Positions 36,316 through 48,287 of a stretch of 64,000 nucleotides of DNA are shown one piece after another. How positions within the stretch are numbered: position 1 is the stretch's first letter; each line of letters starts with the position of its first letter. A program made the position numbers and the translations under genes. Under the pieces are notes generated by a model. That model did no database searches. It was given only the letters and a program-made list of their open reading frames with translations, and was not told the DNA's origin. This DNA comes from Polytrichum commune (Eukaryota > Streptophyta > Polytrichopsida > Polytrichales > Polytrichaceae), in the NCBI GenBank assembly GCA_950295325.1, contig OX485805.1, positions 18,773,501 through 18,837,500 on the forward strand, given 5' to 3'.

Positions 36316-39300
36316 AAGGTGTGGTTAAGAAAGTCTTATCTAGATTGACCGGTCATTCACAAGGATATCCAATCATAAGTGTTGAAGATGAATGGGATCG
36401 ATGCCAACATGACACGTGTCCTCCTCTAACATTCTTTCTCATTTAAGTTCCATGTGTGAAGCCAAATTATTTTTATTGTAATGTGAAGTATTTTACTTGC
36501 AAATGTGAATAGCCTTGGGTTAGGGAACATAGTTTAGTTAACCATTGATAAATAAACATCAAGTTAACTTCACCTACAAGTGTGAACCCTCCCTATGGTA
36601 GAAACTCGGGGATTATTATTTAGAACCAAATTAACCCTTCAACTTGGGGCCAAGGACTCCAAATTAGTTAGTAAGCTTAAACTGGGATGAATTGGCAACA
36701 AACCTAGAGGGAGCATGCAATTACTACCCCCCCCCCCCTCTCTAGATATTGTGATACACAATTTATGTATGCTTTGTAATAACTCTCTAAGTACATCATA
36801 TCAAGGGTAGTTCACCATACAAAGGTCACTCTTCTCCTCCTTGGTGTGGGTACTCAAACATGGCAAGAGGGAATTACCGCATACGAGTGTGCCTCACATT
36901 TATCCAACATGAAAACCTTGACATAGTATAAATCCGGAGGTTATTTTTTACCAATTCATTGACACTGGAAGTACACCATTTACACCTAATATAGTGAGTT
37001 GAAAGAAAGCATGGGTAGAATATATTATGATCCACTGTGATTTTTGTGTGGCTTGATATTTAGAATGGCTTAGAAATTGATAAAATATTAGTATTTATGT
37101 ACACAATAATAGAATGTTGAAATAGTAATAGTTATGGTGTATATAGATATTATACTTTTCAACCCACAATAAATCATGCTCATGTTAAATGGATTGATTT
37201 CATGTTCCTAGCTTTGAACATAAGCTTTAGTTATTAGGGTTCAAAAACGGTGTGGGTCAAGAAATGTCATATTGACTAGAAATATTGCAATATATCAAAA
37301 TTATAGTGGGCCACAATATTAAGTGTAAGAGGTGTAGTTTCAAAGAACATGAGTTTGTCTAGCCGAAGTCATTTGAGATGACTTTGGCCACAAACCTATA
37401 GGAGTCGAGTTTTATGTTGATGGATGAGAGATACGCTTGTATGCAGTGATTCCCCTTGGACTCTAAATATGGTGCCATCAAATTGAGGTGGACTTCACTA
37501 CTCTAAGGAGTAATCTTTTTTTGTGAATTAAGTATCGTATTGTCATTGTAAAATTGTGGAGCTTATGCATGCATGGAATTATGTCATCAATTATCAAATT
37601 GAGCGATGTGTATTAGAATGGCTAATGATGCCACACGAGCATGAAATAACAATGCAATAGTAGTGGGTTCATGAGGTAGAGGGTGGTTGTCAATATGGTC
37701 GCAACTAATGTTTATATTCTCTTCCCACGAAAGTAGAACCAAAGGGAGTAAACCACAATCACCACTTTTGTAATAACTCTTCCAACATGACATATCAAAA
37801 CCACCTTAATTTTAGTACCTATGATTAGAAGAACACCTACAATATTGTGTTTTTTAGCCTTTGAAGCATAATTGATATTAGTATATCACCTTATTTTTGT
37901 TGGGCCTTGTTGGTAAGCAAAAAACTATATCAACACAACTTAAAGTTTAAATTAGACACTTTATGAATAAAACTACTATTTTATTTTTGTCAATTCAATA
38001 AATTCATCATTAATGAACAAGAGAATGGCTCCCAATTAGGTTTGTTACCACAATACTTTGACACCATTATAGAAAAGGAACAACCCCCAATATTCAATGG
38101 GACCTTGCTTGAGTCATATGGTTGGAAAACACTTCCACATACTTCGTTTTTGGTATGACGTGGATTTGGTATCATTCATTCCTTTTCCAATATGTTTGCG
38201 GAATATTGTATTGTCATGGGAGAGGGGTACGAGTGCTAATGAATCAAAATTTCAATATAGGCAAAATAAAAATAAAAATAAAAATTGAAGTACACTAGGT
38301 CCACAATGTTGAAGCTCGTACAAAAAGAGGCTAGAGGAAAACTGAAATTGAATATTTGCAATCAACGAAAGCATACATAATATTACTTCACATATGTTGG
38401 GACTTGTCTGGGCCCAAGATCTAGGTGGTATTGTTCATGTATAAGTTGGGGGTATGCATTCGTTTCTTAGATTCAAGGTTATTACTTTAAACGGAATTTG
38501 CCTTCTAATGGCCACCCATCTAAGGTGTCGGTCCATGCAACCGTCCATTGTGATCAAAAAGTGATAAGTTTCCATCACTTACTGTTAGGGAGCCTCAAGT
38601 CTTTTTTTTCAATTGGATCATCAAGTTGACATTAGTCTCATGAAGGCAACTGCACTCTACCACTTTGGGGAATCAACCGCTTTGAAATCATCTGGATGTA
38701 CTTTCAACCTCATTAGCCACTCAATGAACTCTAAAATCAATGTTATTGTTGATGTCGACACCAATTGGACTTTACCCAGTTCATGTACTAGGTTGCCCGA
38801 TGCGGGGTTATGTTGCTAGCAATTGCTTTTAGCAAGCCTTACAAGGCCAACCACACCCTCCGAGCCTATAGTAAGGTCAAACAACATTAAAAGAAGTAAA
38901 ATAAACACAAAATAAAAATCAACGTCAATGTTGGAAATTGTTAAGTATAAAAAAAAATGGTTCACACTGGATTTGGATTTTTCAAACAAAAATGTTATCT
39001 ACTATGGTAGATGGTGCTAAAATCAACACCTCACCCAAAACCAACCCTTTCAAATCTTACACAATAAGTGTACATTGAATATGAGAATGTCACATCTTAA
39101 CATGAAGCTCATGTGTTGCTTTTAGTGAATCAAATGATAAAACTTTATACCCTTCTAACCTTACATACGGATTTCAAATACGACATATTTTGGTGTGTCG
39201 AAATTCCTTGTCAGTCTCCAATGATAAGTATCTTCTTAAAAAAATTATAAAGAAAAAAAACAAGCCTTATAATAATATGTATATGCTCATTGCTTAAAGT

Positions 39301-39631
39301 GATAGTTTGATCCCTAAAGGTTGAGGCAAATGTTTTTGTTCAGATAATCATTGTACATATCTATGTTTTGATCTTTTAACTTTGGACACATGGATGGCTA
39401 AGATTCTGTGATGACATTGTTAACTACACAAAGATGCCATCTGTATGGGTCCATCGCCATCCAAATTCCACCTTATATTGTTTCGACCTACTACATTGAT
39501 TGGGGTTTGATTGATGTAATAAACATGATCTCTCATAGCATATAAACGTGACTTTAGTTATTGTCAGGAGCTTGACATTGGAGGCAATGAGGTATGTATA
39601 GGCAACATATGAAGCACTGCATTAAACGTTG
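36316..39631. other. Intergenic with family D and N remnants
   Basis: Family D text is at 36640-36930 and 37330-37460, with a 12-base C run at 36727-36738. The segment at about 38995-39250 (GGTAGATGGTGCTAAAATCA..) recurs degenerately near 43785-44030. No gene is supported. Confidence 0.5.
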
Positions 39632-39999
39632 TATTTAGTGTCACCAATTCTATTTGTTTGGCTCAATACTAATTGTGCGTTGTCCGTATAGTGTCACCAA
39701 CACTAAATGTAAACCTAACATAATTTGTTATTGCTTGTTAAAAAAAACCTTGGGTATTATAGATTTACAACGTTGCAAATACTGTACATGTAACTTACTA
39801 GCTGATTTTTCATCCAAATTTCAATTATACCTGACAATATTTCATTACAATGATGTTAGGAGTTATTAGAATATACCAAACTAAAAGTGGTTGAACTAAA
39901 AGTAAGTTGGGATGACAATATATACTTATGAACTTATTCATAAGAAGTGTCACTAGAAAAGATGCCTCAATTGTGACATAAAATACCATATGACACTAA
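39632..39999. repeat. Dispersed element family H
   Basis: Begins near TTTAGTGTCACC and ends near TGACACTAAA. The interior (TTTTTCATCCAAATTTCAAT; TTATTCATAAGAAGTGTCA) is the complement of 55440-55735 and of 63728-64000. Class not determined. Confidence 0.5.
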
Positions 40000-40004
40000 A
40001 CCCT

Positions 40005-40549
40005 AAACCCTTGTCCACCTAATGTCCCCTCCCCACCTAACTTTAGCTAAGTCTAAAAGTTGGTTCTAAAAACACGGCCTTCACACCATCGACGTTATCC
40101 ACTGCCAAGCTTAACTAGCAAATGATGTGGCATGGTTTACAAAGTGGAGGTTTTAGGCCTCAAGCACTGACCCTCCCATCGGTACCTACACATGAGGCAA
40201 GAATGTAGGACCTTTAAAAGTGTCACCTCCCACCCGTGTGATTGGTTGCTTTTTAGTCTTAGCTATGCGGGCACGAAGAGCTTCATTAACAACAACCGAT
40301 GGCAAGATAGATGAGTAGTAAGGCATTTGGGGATGGGACAAAAACTACCCAACTTTCATTGCTTGGTTAACAAAACAATGAACATATGTGAAAGCTACTT
40401 AACTAAAACCTACTAAAAAATCTCCGGAGCAATTCTTGTAGGTGCATTGGGATAGCCGGATGCCTCCGCTATACCCGAGGGAGCTTTACTTGGTTTCTAG
40501 GAAATACTTTGGTTATTTGGTAAAGTCAGGTCGGGATGGGGCGTAACTA
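40005..40549 (-). repeat. Dispersed repeat family P, copy 2
   Basis: Inverted counterpart of 25965-26515. Its far end runs directly into the left terminus of the Tigger-like element at 40550. Confidence 0.6.
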
Positions 40550-41106
40550 CAATAGTCTCCCGCTTAAGTATCCACTTTGAACCAGAGCCATTGGTGCACA
40601 CTTAGTTGGTAGGTGCGTGCTTTACTCATATCACTTTTTAGACCCTCTTATTCAATGAATCGCAAAGGGAAATGGATGAAACCTTAGGCAACCCACTTGA
40701 CTGAAGCCCAACGATGTGAAATCATTGCAAAGTTGAGCAAGCTGAATCCGCCGAGCAAGCGGGCGCAAGGGTGGGAGTATGAAGTCAGTGAAGGCTCCAT
40801 CCGGAAAGTATGGGACAATCAGGAGAACATGTTGCAACGAACCGCAATAATGTCTAATGATGCCAAAACCCTAAACGGAAGTTGAACATATGTATGATGA
40901 ACCACAACGATCATTTGAGACATTTCAATGAAACATTAACAAACTAACATTGAATGTAAAGTGTAAAAAATTCATGCATTCGCGGAAAATGACTTTGCAT
41001 GACATGTTCATACAATAAAGTATGAACACTGATTTGTGTTAAAAAAATTGCGCACTTAACCGGGATGCATACTTAAACGAGTGCATACTTAAGCGGGGTA
41101 GTACTG
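40550..41106 (+). mobile_element. Tigger/pogo-like element, internally deleted
   Basis: The left end CAATAGTCTCCCGCTTAAGT and the inverted right end CAGTACTACCCCGCTTAAGT match at most positions and continue inward (ATCCAC / ATGCAC). TA lies on both outer sides (40548-40549, 41107-41108). Inside is the amino-terminal part of a pogo-type transposase. At 557 bp it is a deletion derivative that has lost the DDE catalytic domain. Confidence 0.75.
40655..40885 (+). pseudogene. Pogo/Tigger transposase N-terminal HTH fragment
   Basis: An ATG at 40655 opens MNRKGKWMKP, then a TAG at 40685-40687, then in the same frame LTEAQRCEIIAKLSKLNPPS..EYEVSEGSIRKVWDNQ and stops at 40885. This is the helix-turn-helix (CENP-B N-terminal/pipsqueak type) DNA-binding region that binds element ends in pogo/Tigger transposases, with the expected basic start. 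The fragment breaks off just after the HTH, so no catalytic domain remains. Its position between matching inverted ends supports the assignment. Confidence 0.65.
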
Positions 41107-41108
41107 TA

Positions 41109-41657
41109 CGAATGAACGAGGAGAACCAACAATTAATTATAGATAAAACAATTAAACTTGAGAAATAATCAGTTGAAGTTCAATACTTCACGGAAAGTAT
41201 CGCTCATTTTAGAGGAATATACCTAATATACCCTAATTAATAAAGAAAAAACTGAAAGATGACAACATGTAACTAGTTGGACTTCGGAATGCTAAAATCT
41301 TGACCAAAGGCTGCTTCACACGGGGTCCCAAGTCCTAAGTCCCATGTCGCTTGAGGTCAATCCGTGCGATCTTAGTTTATGAGAGCATGGAAGTTGGGAC
41401 TTACCACTTCACATAGGTCCCAAGTCCTAAGTTCCAAATACGACATGGATGCCTACATGGCAACACTTTATGGAGGTGAGGCTCGGGACTTGTGTTGAGA
41501 GTTGGGTCAAGCAAAAAGCTAGACCCAATTCTCAACACAAGTCCTGTGAATATTTGTGCATTAAATAATCAAGATCCGACTTTAATGATAATTAACCATA
41601 TTCTAATGGTTTTTGGGGGCTTGAAAGTTGGGAGTTTGCCTCCATGTTGGGACTTGC
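41109..41657. repeat. Nested repeat remnants with GGGACTTG-rich family
   Basis: 41150-41310 contains family C motifs (CAGTTGAAGTTCAATACTTC; CAACATGTAACTAGTTGGAC). From about 41320, GGTCCCAAGTCCTAAGT-type text begins; its inverted counterpart (GGGACTTGGGACTTGG) appears only beyond the family A element at 42175, so that element probably inserted into it. Confidence 0.5.
41486..41544. repeat. Long perfect hairpin
   Basis: GGACTTGTGTTGAGAGTTGG.. pairs with ..CCAATTCTCAACACAAGTCC over 23 bp with one G/T position and a 13-base loop. Confidence 0.8.
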
Positions 41658-41660
41658 TAA

Positions 41661-42161
41661 GGGCCACTTCACACATGACACTGAGAGCCGTGACCATTAC
41701 ATTTCAAGCACTCTCATTGGTGGAAAAGGCAAAGCCAGTCCAAGTTCCCTTCCCACTATCCTTGAGGGACCACTAGAGTATATGAATGCAAGATGGATGT
41801 AAAGTCTACATGGATTCCTACATGGCACCAATTGAATCATGATTCATGGTCACTTGCATTATTTTCAAAAACCACCTCTTGGAAGTAGGCCTGACACAAA
41901 ACCAGGAGACCATGGCACTCCGAATGCTCACAACCGTTGATTTATTCTATCATATCATGCGTAAGAACCCACATGAATAGAAGTTCATTGAAATAGCATT
42001 TGCTTAAGGGCCCGGTCACATGTGACTTCACACTACACTCGAGGATACGTGACCACACTACTACATGATGTTGGAAGTGTGTTGGGACGGCCTTTGGACA
42101 CTTTCTTTTGGGCTCTCACAACTTCATGGTCACGGCTCTTGGCTCGTGTGTGAAGTGGCCG
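41661..42161. mobile_element. Tourist-like MITE, family A copy 3
   Basis: GGGCCACTTCACACATGACA at the left, inverse of ..CTCGTGTGTGAAGTGGCCG at the right, TAA on both sides (41658-41660, 42162-42164). Interior collinear with copies 1 and 2. Confidence 0.75.
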
Positions 42162-42360
42162 TAACATGAGCGGGACTTGGGACTTGGGACTTGGAAAGCC
42201 TCCCCAGACACTACAATAAAGCCTGGCAGTAGACAATAACAGCCACGAGACCAAGCTGCTTCCTTATGCTTCTTATTAGTCCTGGCAGCTGATTGGGAAT
42301 GTCCGGTCTGTTCAGACTGACTCAAATGGGACACAAAGTGGGGGCTTCTTATTGTAAGTT

Positions 42361-42379
42361 ATATATATATATATATATA
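42361..42379. repeat. (AT)n microsatellite
   Basis: Uninterrupted AT dinucleotides. Confidence 0.95.
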
Positions 42380-42522
42380 GAGTACCTCAAATATCTGACT
42401 TCCAATAATTCCTTCCCATCGGCACATGTGAACATGCCACTAGCTTAACTTAATGCAACTTGTGTGGAGACCCATAAGTCCATTTTGAAAGCATTGGGCC
42501 TAGTCAATTACGATCAGTGATG

Positions 42523-42952
42523 AGGGAGATTTTTGGGCATAATCGGTTGAGATTCTAGTGTTTGCAAGTCCAACCGGTTACATGTTGACAACCTTCGGTT
42601 TTTCTATATTGATTTGAGGTATATTCCATAAATCCCTCTAAAGTGATCGGTAATTCTCTTGCAGTCTTGAACTTCAACCGGCTATTTTTCAAACTCAACC
42701 AGTTCATATGTAACTAACTACCGGTTCTCCCCGATTACGGTGATGAAGCGGCTGTTAGTTACAAATGAACTGGTTGATTTTGAGAAATGATCGGTTGAAG
42801 TGCAAGACTCCAGGAATTTCCAATCATTTTGGAGGAGATTATAGGATGTACATTACCCCAATTTGAGAAAGAAAGAAAAGCCGGCAAGATGACAACATGT
42901 AAACCGGTTGGGAATACTAGGGAATCGACCGCTTATGCTCAAAAGTCTCCCT
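42523..42952. mobile_element. Full-length foldback element, family C
   Basis: AGGGAGATTTTTGGGCATAA at the left is mirrored by AGGGAGACTTTTGAGCATAA on the opposite strand at the right. Complementarity continues (CAACCGGTTACATGTTG) to a centre near 42740 (CCGATTACGG). Partial family members lie at 27319-27395, 32945-33215, 41150-41310, 51127-51325 and 63284-63466. Confidence 0.7.
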
Positions 42953-45078
42953 GGACTTTTCTTTTTTTCTTTTTCTTGAGACGGAAGGCCAACACAACCA
43001 ACGCCAAATGTATTAAACACCAAGAAAGAGAATGCGCCCTCACCAAGGGGAGGCAGGGCCCCACCGTCAAGTAAAAAGTAACACCAACCGACCCCACCAA
43101 GGACAACCCACCGGACCCACCAAGCCAAGGACCACCCCCACCCCACTGGCCAAGGACAACCCCCAAGCCACCCAAGACCACCCTCCCCCAAGGGTAAGGC
43201 TACCTACCTATGTTGTCGTTTCCAGTTCCACTCAATGTGTACATTGTTCCTCCTACAAAGAATGTTCCTAGCACCCCAAGTTTGGTCAAATCCTTGGAAC
43301 ATGGCCGCACTTGGAAGTTTTGATTAATAAAAAAAGAAAAAACTTTGTGCTTTGGGATATGGGCTTTTGATTTCTTGATGTTTTAACAATTTGAAATGGT
43401 CTTGTTTTTATCTTCTATGGTTCTTCTTTGAAATGCATGTACCTTATGTGGTCCTATTATGAGTGCTTCCACCTCCACTTACAATTTTGGTCGTTGGATA
43501 TGATTTCATAGGGAATTGTCTCATTTAGTTAGTAAGTGCGATGAATCATCAAGATTGGCATTTCAAGTTCCGGATTGAAGTTGAGATATAACAGTCGTAA
43601 GAGGTGAAATTGAAGACTCTCCTCCTTTCTAAATGATCATGACATAGATCCTCCCAAATGAATTAGTTAATGGACCTCGAATGGTGTCTATGTTCAAAGC
43701 CCATTGTAGAATCTCATTTGTAACGCATGTTTTTTTAGTATTCGTTTGTAGCTACAACCCTTGTCAATTAAGAAAAATGGCCACATAAGGTGGATGGTGC
43801 TAAACCAACACTCCGTCCAGGGCCCACCCAAAACCAACACCTTTAAATCCTGCACAATAAATAAATAATGATTATGAGCGTCAAGTCCACCCCATTAACA
43901 TAATGCTCCTGTTAATTTTGGAGCATTCATCGATAAAATCTTTGAATCCTTATAACTTTTACATGCATGTTTCAAATAAAACATGCTTTGATGCACTAGA
44001 ATCCCCTTTCATGTGCTAATGAAAAACATCCATAACTTTATCAATCTAGTAATAGTAGATAACCTCAACATTTAATGTGGCACTTCTAGCACCATTTGCC
44101 TTAACCCTCTCTTTTGTCCAAAAAGAGAGGCCACCGTGGAGCCACTTCACGCATTCATCTAGGGGGGAGCCACTTGTATGAAGATTCTTTAATGTTTCAA
44201 GAATAAATAATTGGAAGTCAGAGTTCAATTATGTTATGATGTGAAGGAAAACGATTCCTCGGTAATTTTTTGAAGCTTGTAGAAGATCACTAAGACTTGA
44301 GGGAGGAAGCAAATGAGTGTTGCCCGTTGCAAAGATAAGCCATCTTTAGTAGTGTGGGCAACACCGTGATTCAAAAATGTTTCAAATTTGGCATTCAAGC
44401 TCATTGAGAAAGAGACTCACCGTATTGTCCATGAACTTTGACCACCTGTAGAATAGGCATATGAACTCCGAATTTGAAAATTCAAATACCCACACATGCA
44501 TAGTATATACAATTGTTTCAATTCTTCCTGAACTCTTGCATCCATCACATTATTTGAAATTAGAAAACAATAATTTCACCAGCTACCCCAACTTGAGAAC
44601 TTCAACTTTGTGATTATTGGATCTTCTCGAATTTTGGTATAACAAAGAATTTTCTTCACATATCTTCGTAATAGAGTTTTAGCACATACAAGTGGCCGAT
44701 CATAAAATATGTTGGTTTCAAGTGATAGTGAGCTGAATTGCCCTTGACATCAAGGGTGGTATGATGAGTCCAAGTTCGTTGAAATTCACCCTTTGGCAAT
44801 AAAAAAAAGGTTAAGGTCCATGAACCTACATACCTTAATACCTCAAGAAGAACCCAATTATTACTCCAACTTAGGGGTTGTTTACATCATGGGCCATGAA
44901 ATCATCCCTTGCTCCCCTAAAATATGTGATTGACTGTTGAACTCGTCCTAGGACCACTTATGTTTTCATAAAGGAAAGAACGTAAGAGTAACCATAAAAC
45001 TTGAGATCCCCAAAAGTCCTATTTTCAAGCCTACATTATCCACTATGATGGTCCAACAAGTTTTGAAGTGAGAGAGGT
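42953..45078. other. Intergenic, C-rich patch and family N remnant
   Basis: A CCACC/CCAAGG-rich stretch at about 43030-43200 gives mirror-image open frames on both strands that I regard as compositional. GGCCAACACAACCAACGCCA (about 42985) recurs inverted near 59010-59035. 43785-44030 is a family N remnant. No gene supported. Confidence 0.5.
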
Positions 45079-45325
45079 CACCGAGACTCTCTTGCTGCAA
45101 AAGTCAGAGGACCATAGCAAATACACTTCGTTACAATTTTTTTCTTTTATATTGATTTACCAAAAATTACCATAGTTAAAAAGGGAAAACAAAAGAGAAG
45201 GCATTGTCACCGAGACTCTCTTGCTGCAAAAGTCAGGGGACCATAGCAAATAAACTTCGTTATAAATTTTTCTTTTATACTGATTTATCAAACATTACTA
45301 TAGTTAAAAAGGGGGAAAAAAGGCA
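45079..45325. repeat. Recent 129-bp tandem duplication
   Basis: CACCGAGACTCTCTTGCTGC begins at 45079 and again at 45208. Most of the 129-bp unit is identical between copies. Confidence 0.85.
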
Positions 45326-45597
45326 TGAAAATAGGCCGAAAATTACCATATATGATGAAAACCATCACATCCACTTTTTGATGCATGGTCACTCCTCGAA
45401 ACACACATTTAGTTTACACCTCGTGAGCGTCCCAACTGCTTTCAAAACTACCATTCTTCATACATATGACCATGGGAAAAAAATGCCCTATGACATGGGA
45501 CAACTTTGGGGTCCATGATGTAAGCAACCCCTTAACTATTGCTCAAGGACGGCTCTAAGTAACGGGCAAGCAACGGCAATACAAGATGTAGGCTCAT

Positions 45598-45665
45598 TCG
45601 CTCATTCATTCGCTCATTTGCTCATTCATTCATTCATTTATTCATTTATTCATTTATTCATTCGT
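45598..45665. repeat. (CATT)n-like microsatellite
   Basis: CATT units with CGCT and TATT variants. Confidence 0.9.
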
Positions 45666-45947
45666 TTGAAGTGCTCGTTAATTGCACACACACTCAAGTG
45701 GAGTTGTTTTTTTTTGCTTGTGTGTATCATCCACGCTAAATTATTTGGAAGAGTGTCTACGATGATGCCACTATGATGGAGCATCAAGTCACCCAAAAAG
45801 TAAAGTAAGGTGGACACTTTGAGTTGCCAAAAGCATAAGCAAGCCGCCCCCACATGACGTTTTTGGGTGGCTTTTTCCGGTGCCATTTTCACGTTTCAAG
45901 CAACACCTGAGGACATAGCTCACAGCAAAAGCTTCTGCTACTGAGGA

Positions 45948-46539
45948 GGGCCACTTTCACACATGAGCCAAGAGCCGTGACCTTGTAATGGTGAGGACCC
46001 TTGACTCTCATCCAAAGGACGTACCATGGGTGTTGGGAACGCCGTTTTATGTAGTCACGGGCCCTCAAGCATAGTGTGAAGTGGGAATGGACCATGTTGC
46101 GGGACCGTTGCATATTTTGTTGGCGGAAAAAGAGGGAAGGATTTGGTTTAATATAACATGTCTTGAACTTTATCAATTTAAGAGAATTACTGGGTGGTGT
46201 TTGTCTGTCTTGGAATCTATTATGGAATCTGCCCTGCAATCTGTCCTGAAATATGTCATGCTGGAAAAGTAGATTAAAAAAGTCGTGGTCTCCCGAAGTA
46301 TGTGTCAGGCTCACCTCTTGGAGGTGGGTTTGACGCAAACTCCGGTAGACCATGCACCCTTGTCCACAACCTGCCATGTAGGACTCCATGTAGATTTTTC
46401 ATCCACGAACTTTTCTTTGGGCCTTTAGGCCTTCACTTCCTGGTGTGAAGTGAACTTGGACAGTCTCCGCCTTTTCGACCAATGAGAGCTCTTACATTGC
46501 CATGTTCAGGGGCCTTCAACCTTGTGTGTAAAGTGGCCC
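45948..46539 (-). mobile_element. Tourist-like MITE, family B copy 2 (inverted)
   Basis: Opposite in orientation to the copy at 51326: left end GGGCCACTTTCACACATGAG, right end ..TGTGTGTAAAGTGGCCC. The target duplication is not clear on the left. The 166-codon minus frame at 45889-46389 lies in this repeat and is not a gene. Confidence 0.65.
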
Positions 46540-46619
46540 TGAGGTTTGCGGGTTGAAACTTGGACTCGATGATAAATTTAGAGACACCTAAGGTGGATAG
46601 AGTGGCTCCATCTTCTTAA

Positions 46620-46880
46620 TCGGACGCCTAGATTTGATTGGTTTGTGGTTCAATAAGGATCAAAGAGGAAACATGATGCAAACACATGTTTGAAAGAGTT
46701 TGGACTACATCTTCTAATATCAGTAACTACTCTCCACTCAATCACAAACACAATTGGGAGGGCTTATGTATTCACATAAGAAATTAACAAACATGCACTT
46801 CCGATAACCGTAACTACATAAGGGAAGGCCTGATTTTCAATCCGATTTTTGCGGATGTTTCATCGTAGATTTACAAATAA
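46620..46880 (+). repeat. Dispersed repeat family L, copy 1
   Basis: Shares ACTACTCTCCACTCAAT, CACAATTGGGAGG and CTTCCGATAACC with 49290-49551 and 62250-62520. Confidence 0.55.
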
Positions 46881-47200
46881 ACACATGCACACCTTATATG
46901 ACTATGCTTTAGGTCCATACGCTTCTCAAGTTCAATCTTTTTGGTAATATATTCATTGTGCATGTCCTTTTTGAAAAAGTAAATTGGATTCCTCATGTGT
47001 TTGTTTTCCATACAAAATGGGGTTAAGTTTTTTCCTGCACATATCCTCCTCACTTGCTTCAAGTGTTGGAAATAGGCGCCTTTACCATAGTCAAAAGCTT
47101 TGCTTGTCCTTCGGGTAGTGTGGTGTGTTCACCAACACACGACACTGAGGAGGTAAAGGGTCATTGTGGCCGGGCAAAAATGGTCTCAAAGTCCTCTTAA

Positions 47201-48024
47201 CCCCTAAGTGCCCGAGCAACCATATATGGTTGACCAAAATTTTTGGCTCGTTTGTGTGTGGGCAGGAAAATTCCTTTGACCACGTAAATTTTTTTGGCGG
47301 GCAGTATGAAAGGGCAACTTTTGGATTGAGGCATTTTTTTACCAAAAAGAGTAAATATTCGATTTTAGAGAGGGTCGCAAAGGCATATATGTCCGTGATG
47401 TAGGGAATGGGTGGAGAAAGTGCTTTACTATTTCCTCAATGTTTCAGCTAATTGGACTATTGTACTTGTTTTTGACATCCAAAGAGTTCTCATTATTCAT
47501 TTCTTTTGAAAAGTGTCGTAGTGGAAAGAGTAAAAGAATTCCGTATTTTTTACCGTCGAATATTAGTATTCACAATTACCAATGTGAAGTAATTTGCAAT
47601 ATCAAATCGTCAAGTGTTAAAATAAAGAAAATGCATTTCAAGAATTGCAAGGAGGATTGCAAAATGATTGGGATAGCTCTATATGCATACATAGGGTCTT
47701 TGGAATCACATTTTCGTATTCTTTCACATGTTGGAGTTGTTCGTGTCACATCAAATTCCTAAAAACACTTATGAGCAAATCATACCAGCATTGTGGGGAG
47801 GGGCGGCATACAAAAAAAAGAATGTATGTTTCTCTTGTTTGAATCTCACAACTCTTATGCAATCTCAGTCTCAAAATTGGTATGCATACTAATAAACAAG
47901 TTCTTTAAACATCTATATGGTTAGATTTTGGATAAAAGACAAATTCCTCCATTGGGGATTATATTAAAGCCATGCACATATTTCTTAGGAAAAGTGCATT
48001 CCGAAAGGCTTGGGCACTTAGGGG
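47201..48024. mobile_element. Candidate piggyBac-like element (TTAA target, CCCCTAAGTGCCC ends)
   Basis: The left end CCCCTAAGTGCCCGAGC and the inverted right end CCCCTAAGTGCCCAAGC match at 16 of 17 positions. Both are flanked immediately by TTAA (47197-47200, 48025-48028). A TTAA duplication with C-rich CCCTAA-like ends is the hallmark of piggyBac-type transposons. A subterminal palindrome (AACCATATATGGTT) follows the left end. Open frames inside (to 47403 and 47439-47762 plus) show no recognisable transposase, so at 824 bp this is non-autonomous. A TTA/TAA-type element with ACCCC ends is the main alternative. Confidence 0.6.
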
Positions 48025-48270
48025 TTAAAGGCAAGGAAGGGGGGATCCAAAGGCTTTTTGGTTCATTGTCAGCCGTTTGCTGAGGTAAGCGGGCCTTAAA
48101 TGGATATATTCCAGCCATAAACCATAGGATATGAAGCACCCAATTGATGCAAGATGGTTAGCAAATCATACCTACTTTCCTCATAGTTTTCAAGGCTCGT
48201 ATGAATCTCTTAATCATTGTCAAAGTGAAGATTATACGAGTTGTTAAATGATGATGTAGTCCGCTAGCCT

Positions 48271-48287
48271 CCCCCCCCCCCCCCCCC
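48271..48287. repeat. 17-base C homopolymer followed by (CA)n
   Basis: Longest G/C run in the window, inside a family J repeat (about 48130-48290). Confidence 0.95.

Noticed and set aside
39632..39999. CACTA (En/Spm) element
   Set aside because: The ends read TTTAGTG..CACTAAA, the reverse of the CACTA..TAGTG order, and no 3-bp duplication is evident.
42829..43191. Gly/Trp-rich minus frames and Pro-rich plus frames
   Set aside because: Produced by a CCACC/CCAAGG-rich low-complexity stretch.
45889..46389. 166-codon minus frame
   Set aside because: Lies almost wholly in a family B MITE whose other copies do not keep the frame.
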